Origin: Hyphomicrobiaceae bacterium
GTDB taxonomy: Bacteria > Pseudomonadota > Alphaproteobacteria > Rhizobiales > MH13
Direction: 5' to 3'
Length of the DNA: 8,866 nt
Assembly: GCA_020442235.1 (NCBI GenBank)
Contig: JAGRKQ010000186.1
Coordinates: 1 to 8,866, forward strand
This document shows, piece by piece, positions 6,161 through 8,866 of the stretch; position 1 is the first letter of the stretch, and the number at the start of each line of letters is the position of its first letter. Both the position numbers and the translations under genes were made by a program. Below the pieces are notes generated by a model. The model made no database searches. It was not told where the DNA came from and was given only the letters and a program-made list of their open reading frames with translations.

Positions 6161-6777
6161 GCGCCGCCCCCTTTCAAAAGCCTGGCGATGCGCAGGCTGC
6201 GCCGGATGCAGGTGATGGCGGAGCCGGCCACGATCACCCAGAGCGCGATCTCCAGCAGGAAGACATCCGGCACGAAGGCGCTGGCAACAGCGGCAACCGT
6301 CAGCACGAACATGCGCTGCTGCTTGGCCATCGGGCCGGTAAAATCCTGTGCCAGGCCGAGCGCGCCACCCGATGCGCGGATATAGGCCGTGGCGACGGCA
6401 AGGATGGTCGCGCCATAGCCGAGTTGCGGCGCTGCCGCCGCATAGCCGGCGGCGATCAGGAACAGCGCATCCTCGATGCGGTCGGGAAACTCGTTGAAGA
6501 GCGGCCCGGTGGGCGAGGCCTTGCCGCCCTCGATGGCGACCATCCCGTCGAGAAGGTTCGCAACAAGGCGCAGCTGGATGCCGGCAGCGGCCCCGAGATA
6601 AAACCATTGGCTTTGTCCGGCCAGAAGAAAGCATCCCGCGCCAAGGGCCGCAAACAAAACCCCGAGCACCGAAATCCCGTTCGGGCTGAACCCGGCGGCA
6701 GACAGCCAGCCCGCCAGCGCCCCCGCCCAGCGGGCCGAGCGGGTTTTCAGCGGTCGGCGGTTGATCTCCTGCCCCAT
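6157..6777 (-). CDS. CDP-alcohol phosphatidyltransferase family protein, YnbA-like with variant motif
   Basis: This family joins a CDP-activated lipid to an alcohol, as in PgsA or PssA. The 206-residue membrane protein has SPN near the N-terminus (31-33) and a recognisable but altered core: N74-x2-D77-G78-x2-A81-I82, G91, N95, D99. The family consensus is D-x2-DG-x2-AR-x8-G-x3-D-x3-D, so the first and third metal-binding Asp are Asn here and the Arg is Ile. From memory, E. coli YnbA also has Asn at the two Asp positions, which suggests a subgroup feature rather than decay. D103 offers an additional acidic residue. The ATG at 6775-6777 has GGGGGA a few bases upstream. It is the first gene of the coupled cassette with the PlsC-like and CdsA-like genes. 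The head-group alcohol is unknown. Confidence 0.82.
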   Translation of the reverse strand: MGQEINRRPLKTRSARWAGALAGWLSAAGFSPNGISVLGVLFAALGAGCFLLAGQSQWFYLGAAAGIQLRLVANLLDGMVAIEGGKASPTGPLFNEFPDRIEDALFLIAAGYAAAAPQLGYGATILAVATAYIRASGGALGLAQDFTGPMAKQQRMFVLTVAAVASAFVPDVFLLEIALWVIVAGSAITCIRRSLRIARLLKGGGA

Positions 6778-6801
6778 CTCATCCCCCGGTCATCCTGCCA
6801 T

Positions 6802-6818
6802 GGGCCGCGCTGCGGCCC
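6802..6818 (-). promoter_or_regulatory. Perfect GC-rich hairpin in the leader of the lipid cassette
   Basis: GGGCCGC-GCT-GCGGCCC forms a perfect 7-bp stem with a 3-nt loop, 24 bp upstream of the first cassette gene's start codon. If transcribed it would lie in the 5' leader near the ribosome site. It could also be a protein-binding palindrome. The function is not known. Confidence 0.4.
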
Positions 6819-6955
6819 TTCCATCGGCCCGCCATGATCGCACATTGCGGATTTCCTGACAGGGGGTGCTGAGGGGAAGATCAGGCCCGGACGCGTTCCA
6901 TCAGCGGCGTACTGCGAGGAGCCCGCTTGTGAAGCGTTTCGGGCGATATTTGTCG

Positions 6956-7001
6956 CACAAAACGGCTTGAGTCGCCTCTAGCGATGACAAGCGGCGTTGT
7001 G
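6956..7001. repeat. Imperfect inverted repeat with inner hairpin
   Basis: Arms 6956-6969 and 6988-7001 are complementary at 11 of 14 positions. They enclose a 4-bp hairpin TCGC-CTCTA-GCGA (6972-6984). The element lies mid-intergenic, about 180 bp upstream of the lipid cassette. It may be part of a small RNA, an operator or a decayed repeat, and nothing in the sequence decides between these. Confidence 0.35.
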
Positions 7002-7123
7002 TCTGGATTTTGACCCGATCCCGAACACAAGCCATGTCTGCGCCGAAGCACCTCGCCGAAAAGGTCGGCTCAACGTGCGGATCGGGACGGCCAAAAGCGC
7101 CGGCGTTGGTTGTTCATACTCAG

Positions 7124-7154
7124 CGTCATTCCCGGGCTTGACCCGGGAATCCAG
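7124..7154 (-). terminator. REP-like perfect palindrome, copy B, after the membrane-protein gene
   Basis: ATTCCCGGG (7128-7136) and CCCGGGAAT (7142-7150) form a perfect 9-bp stem with a 5-nt loop, framed by CGTC and CCAG. It lies 12 bp beyond the stop of the minus-strand membrane-protein gene, where it could stabilise the mRNA 3' end or stop transcription. There is no U tract, so it is better viewed as a REP-like element with a possible terminator role. Confidence 0.6.
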
Positions 7155-7166
7155 CGTGGCGGCTGC

Positions 7167-8597
7167 CTAAAAGCTTGAAACAAGCCCTGCACTCCAGAGC
7201 GCGACGTCTTCCAAGAACAGGCCGAAGGGCTCGACCCACGCCGAAAACGCGGCATAGAAGCCCCAGCCCAGACCCATGACCAGAACGAACGCCGGAACCA
7301 GCCAGAGACGGCGATAGACCATCACGCTGGCAACCTTCTGCTTGGCCGAAACCGGCATGTGATCGTCGATCAGGGCCGCCGTCTTGAGCGCAGAAGGCGA
7401 CCAGACCGTCATGGCATGGCGCAAGCCGAGGGTGAGGTGGATTGCGGTCGGCAGCAGCGTCGTTGCCAGCATGCCGGTGACCAGAATCCCCTGAGTGAAA
7501 GGATAGGCACGCGCCAGGGCAAGCTGAGAGCGCCAGTCAAACACCGGATGCTCGAAATGAAGGAGGGCCAAATTGGCCGCTTCAAGGATGAGTGCGATCA
7601 GCGCGACCAGCCCGACCAGACAGGCCAGCGCAACGGCGCCATCGAGCAAGACCGCAGCCAGGACACGTCCAAACCCGCGCGCACCGCCACCGCCATGATC
7701 GATCTTCGCCAGAAGCGAGCGGGTGATGCCCCAGGACACCATGTCGAGCATGGCATTGGTGAGGGGAAGGCATACAAGAAAAACGGCAACCACGGCGGGA
7801 ATGGGAAAGACAATGGCACCGGCACCGGCAACTTCAACGGGACCGGCAACGACAACGACAACGGCAGTGACAACGGCACCGCCAATGGCACCGTAATTGG
7901 CATCGGAAACGACAACGAAAACGGTAAAGGCACCGGCACAGACAATGGCAACGGCACCGGTAAAGGCACCGGCACCGGCACCGGCACCGGCACCGGCACC
8001 GGCAACGGCAAAAACAACGGCACCGGAAGCGGCACCGGTAAAGGCAAACCATACTGCCACAAATTCAGCAACTTTGTACTGCCATGTAACTTTGTTTTGT
8101 TCCTTGGCTGACGTCTTGAAAATTTTTCGATTAACCCAATCGGCAAAGCGGTGCGGGACATCCCTCTTCAGATAGTAGAAAAGCCCAAGACTCACCGCCA
8201 TGAGCATAATCACCGTGACAATCCGCCGGGTTATCGAAACATTTGGTAACAGCTCAATAGAGCCGACATCGCCCGGCATGCCCATGACCCAGGCGAGCAG
8301 AATCAGCGCGATGGGGTAAACGAGGGCTATTAGCAGCGTCCGATCAAAGGCGCGCCAGCTCCAGGGCGGGCCGAACCAGTCGTCTGCCCGGGTGGTGAAC
8401 CCTGCCAGAGCCGATTGGTATCGCTGGAAGGCCGTCGTTTGCGCTTCAAGTTCGGCCTTGATCCGCTCTCTATCTCGAGGGTCTTCAAGTTGTTCTCTTG
8501 AAGAACTCATATAATAGCCGATCAGCGGCAAAATAAGAGCGGCAACGAGACCGACAAAGCCCCAGCCCGACCATTCCAGAACCGCAGATACTTCCAT
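7167..8597 (-). CDS. Unrecognised multi-pass membrane protein with Gly-Ala repeat core
   Basis: I do not recognise this 476-residue protein. The N-terminal part has one membrane helix (about 11-28), a charged stretch likely to be helical or coiled (32-70), and then two helices (about 86-106, 124-142). Residues 184-272 are low complexity: six exact GGTGCC units give Gly-Ala x6 at 200-211, followed by Ala/Val/Gly-rich hydrophobic segments. Further helices lie at about 262-280, 313-345, 371-392 and 430-452. A Gly-rich loop HGGGGARGFG is at 301-310. The ATG at 8595-8597 is preferred because GGGGGGA precedes it closely. An upstream in-frame TTG at 8645 would add 16 residues. The segment encoding residues about 153-184 is visibly AT-richer than the neighbouring genes. 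It is flanked on both sides by REP-like palindromes and is probably transcribed alone. The open frame through the repeats argues that it is a real gene. Confidence 0.75.
   Translation of the reverse strand: MEVSAVLEWSGWGFVGLVAALILPLIGYYMSSSREQLEDPRDRERIKAELEAQTTAFQRYQSALAGFTTRADDWFGPPWSWRAFDRTLLIALVYPIALILLAWVMGMPGDVGSIELLPNVSITRRIVTVIMLMAVSLGLFYYLKRDVPHRFADWVNRKIFKTSAKEQNKVTWQYKVAEFVAVWFAFTGAASGAVVFAVAGAGAGAGAGAGAFTGAVAIVCAGAFTVFVVVSDANYGAIGGAVVTAVVVVVAGPVEVAGAGAIVFPIPAVVAVFLVCLPLTNAMLDMVSWGITRSLLAKIDHGGGGARGFGRVLAAVLLDGAVALACLVGLVALIALILEAANLALLHFEHPVFDWRSQLALARAYPFTQGILVTGMLATTLLPTAIHLTLGLRHAMTVWSPSALKTAALIDDHMPVSAKQKVASVMVYRRLWLVPAFVLVMGLGWGFYAAFSAWVEPFGLFLEDVALWSAGLVSSF
7811..8046 (-). 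repeat. Degenerate hexanucleotide repeat field with exact (GGTGCC)6 core
   Basis: On the plus strand the unit is GGCACC, with variants such as GGCAAC, GACAAC, GGTAAA and GGCACA that keep a 6-bp rhythm. Six exact units occupy 7965-8000. Because the unit is two codons, gain or loss of units never shifts the frame of the minus-strand gene and only changes the length of a Gly-Ala/Val-rich hydrophobic stretch. The opposite strand is also open through the field and would read as Asn/Gly/Thr-rich, which I take to be a shadow. Confidence 0.85.
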
Positions 8598-8821
8598 GCG
8601 TCCCCCCAGCACAACCTTGATGCGCCAAACGGGGTGCGACGGCAAGGTCGGGGCTCATTCGGACGGCTGGAACGTTGCCCTTGAAGGAACGCTTTCTGGA
8701 TTCCCGCCTCGGGGGGCGGGAATGACGCCTGAGAAAGGGCATGGCGATGCCCCAAACACCGTCATTCCCGGGCCTGACCCGGGAATCCAGAAACCAACAA
8801 GAGAACGGGTCTCAGAGGCCC
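8598..8821. other. Intergenic region between the membrane-protein gene and lepA
   Basis: No gene is supported here. The left part should contain the promoter of the minus-strand membrane-protein gene, though no clear boxes can be named. The rest is occupied by a 101-bp nested palindromic element made of two REP-like copies in inverted order, lying directly downstream of the lepA end. Confidence 0.6.
8693..8793. repeat. Inverted pair of REP-like palindromes with central hairpin (BIME-like)
   Basis: Copy C (8696-8727, reverse orientation) and copy D (8760-8790, forward) face each other. The outer ends TTTCTGGATTCCCG (8693-8706) and CGGGAATCCAGAAA (8780-8793) are a perfect 14-bp inverted repeat. 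The inner ends GGGAATGACG (8718-8727) and CGTCATTCCC (8760-8769) are a perfect 10-bp inverted repeat. The centre holds a perfect 6-bp hairpin GGGCAT-GGCG-ATGCCC (8737-8752). Copy D alone folds into a 9-bp stem. This paired layout is like the BIMEs of enterobacteria and could mark the lepA 3' end. Confidence 0.8.
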
Positions 8822-8866
8822 TTACTCATCCATCTTCAGGGCCTTGATGAAGGCTTCCTGCGGGAT
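8822..8866 (-). CDS. lepA: C-terminus of elongation factor 4 (LepA), partial
   Basis: A minus-strand frame runs from the window edge to a TAA stop at 8822-8824 and reads IPQEAFIKALKMDE. This closely resembles the conserved C-terminal end of LepA/EF-4, where a PQEAF motif is followed by a short hydrophobic strand. E. coli LepA has LPQEAF near its end. LepA is a ribosome-associated GTPase that promotes back-translocation and helps ribosome biogenesis. Only 14 codons are present, so the call rests on this motif alone. The rest of the gene would lie to the right of the window. Confidence 0.72.
   Translation of the reverse strand: MPQEAFIKALKMDE

Larger units (their letters stand above)
6778..7166. 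other. 389-bp intergenic region
   Basis: No convincing gene is seen. The region should hold the promoter of the minus-strand lipid cassette at its left end, but I cannot assign clear -35/-10 boxes. It contains a perfect 7-bp hairpin (6802-6818), an imperfect inverted repeat (6956-7001) and a perfect REP-like palindrome (7124-7154) just after the stop of the next minus-strand gene. Confidence 0.6.

Noticed and set aside
7359..8111. A 250-residue plus-strand frame ending in Asn/Gly/Thr-rich repeats resembling a surface or ice-binding protein
   Set aside because: The repeat is symmetric enough to stay open on both strands. The minus frame is longer, has ordinary membrane-protein sequence on both sides and a good start, while this one starts with shadow-like sequence.
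7167..8645. Upstream TTG start of the repeat membrane protein
   Set aside because: The ATG at 8597 has a close purine-rich ribosome site and leads directly into a first membrane helix. The extra 16 residues have no support.
26..8790. Repeated 31-bp sequences considered as a CRISPR array
   Set aside because: Copies are widely scattered, in both orientations, with no regular spacers and no cas genes.

Overview
This is an 8.9-kb GC-rich chromosomal window, most likely from an alphaproteobacterium and plausibly a Hyphomicrobiales/Rhizobiales-type genome. The evidence is strong G/C bias with long antisense shadow frames, scattered short palindromes built on ATTCCCGGG-loop-CCCGGGAAT (a repeat style I associate with alphaproteobacteria), and the gene content. 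No mobile element, CRISPR array, rRNA or convincing tRNA was found.

Layout, left to right. 1-178: non-coding, with palindromic repeats and two abutting perfect hairpins. 179-1126 (-): mepA, a periplasmic murein endopeptidase. 1192-3018 (-): a large polytopic membrane protein with STT3/GT-C-like acidic motifs. 3019-3112: a divergent promoter region holding an imperfect inverted repeat. 3113-4126 (+): a DPM1-like GT2 glycosyltransferase with two C-terminal membrane helices. 4166-4525 (-): a four-helix SMR/ArnE-like small transporter. 4614-6777 (-): a three-gene lipid cassette in transcription order CDP-alcohol phosphatidyltransferase, PlsC-like acyltransferase, CdsA-like cytidylyltransferase, joined by two 4-bp ATGA overlaps. 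6778-7166: intergenic, with hairpins and a REP-like palindrome. 7167-8597 (-): an unrecognised membrane protein whose middle is made of a GGTGCC hexanucleotide repeat field. 8598-8821: intergenic, with a symmetric nested palindrome pair. 8822-8866 (-): the last 14 codons of what looks like lepA.

How the genes may work together (inference). The GT2 enzyme could make a polyprenyl-phosphate sugar, the ArnE-like protein could help flip it, and the GT-C-like protein could transfer the sugar on the periplasmic side. The adjacent cassette has the three enzyme types needed to make phosphatidate, activate it as CDP-diacylglycerol and attach an alcohol head group. Its members look like the poorly understood YnbA/YnbB subgroup rather than housekeeping PgsA/CdsA. 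The region therefore looks like envelope lipid and glycan modification plus peptidoglycan remodelling. The most unusual items are the in-frame hexamer microsatellite in the membrane protein, the Asp-to-Asn changes in the CDP-alcohol transferase motif, and the 101-bp nested palindrome next to lepA.
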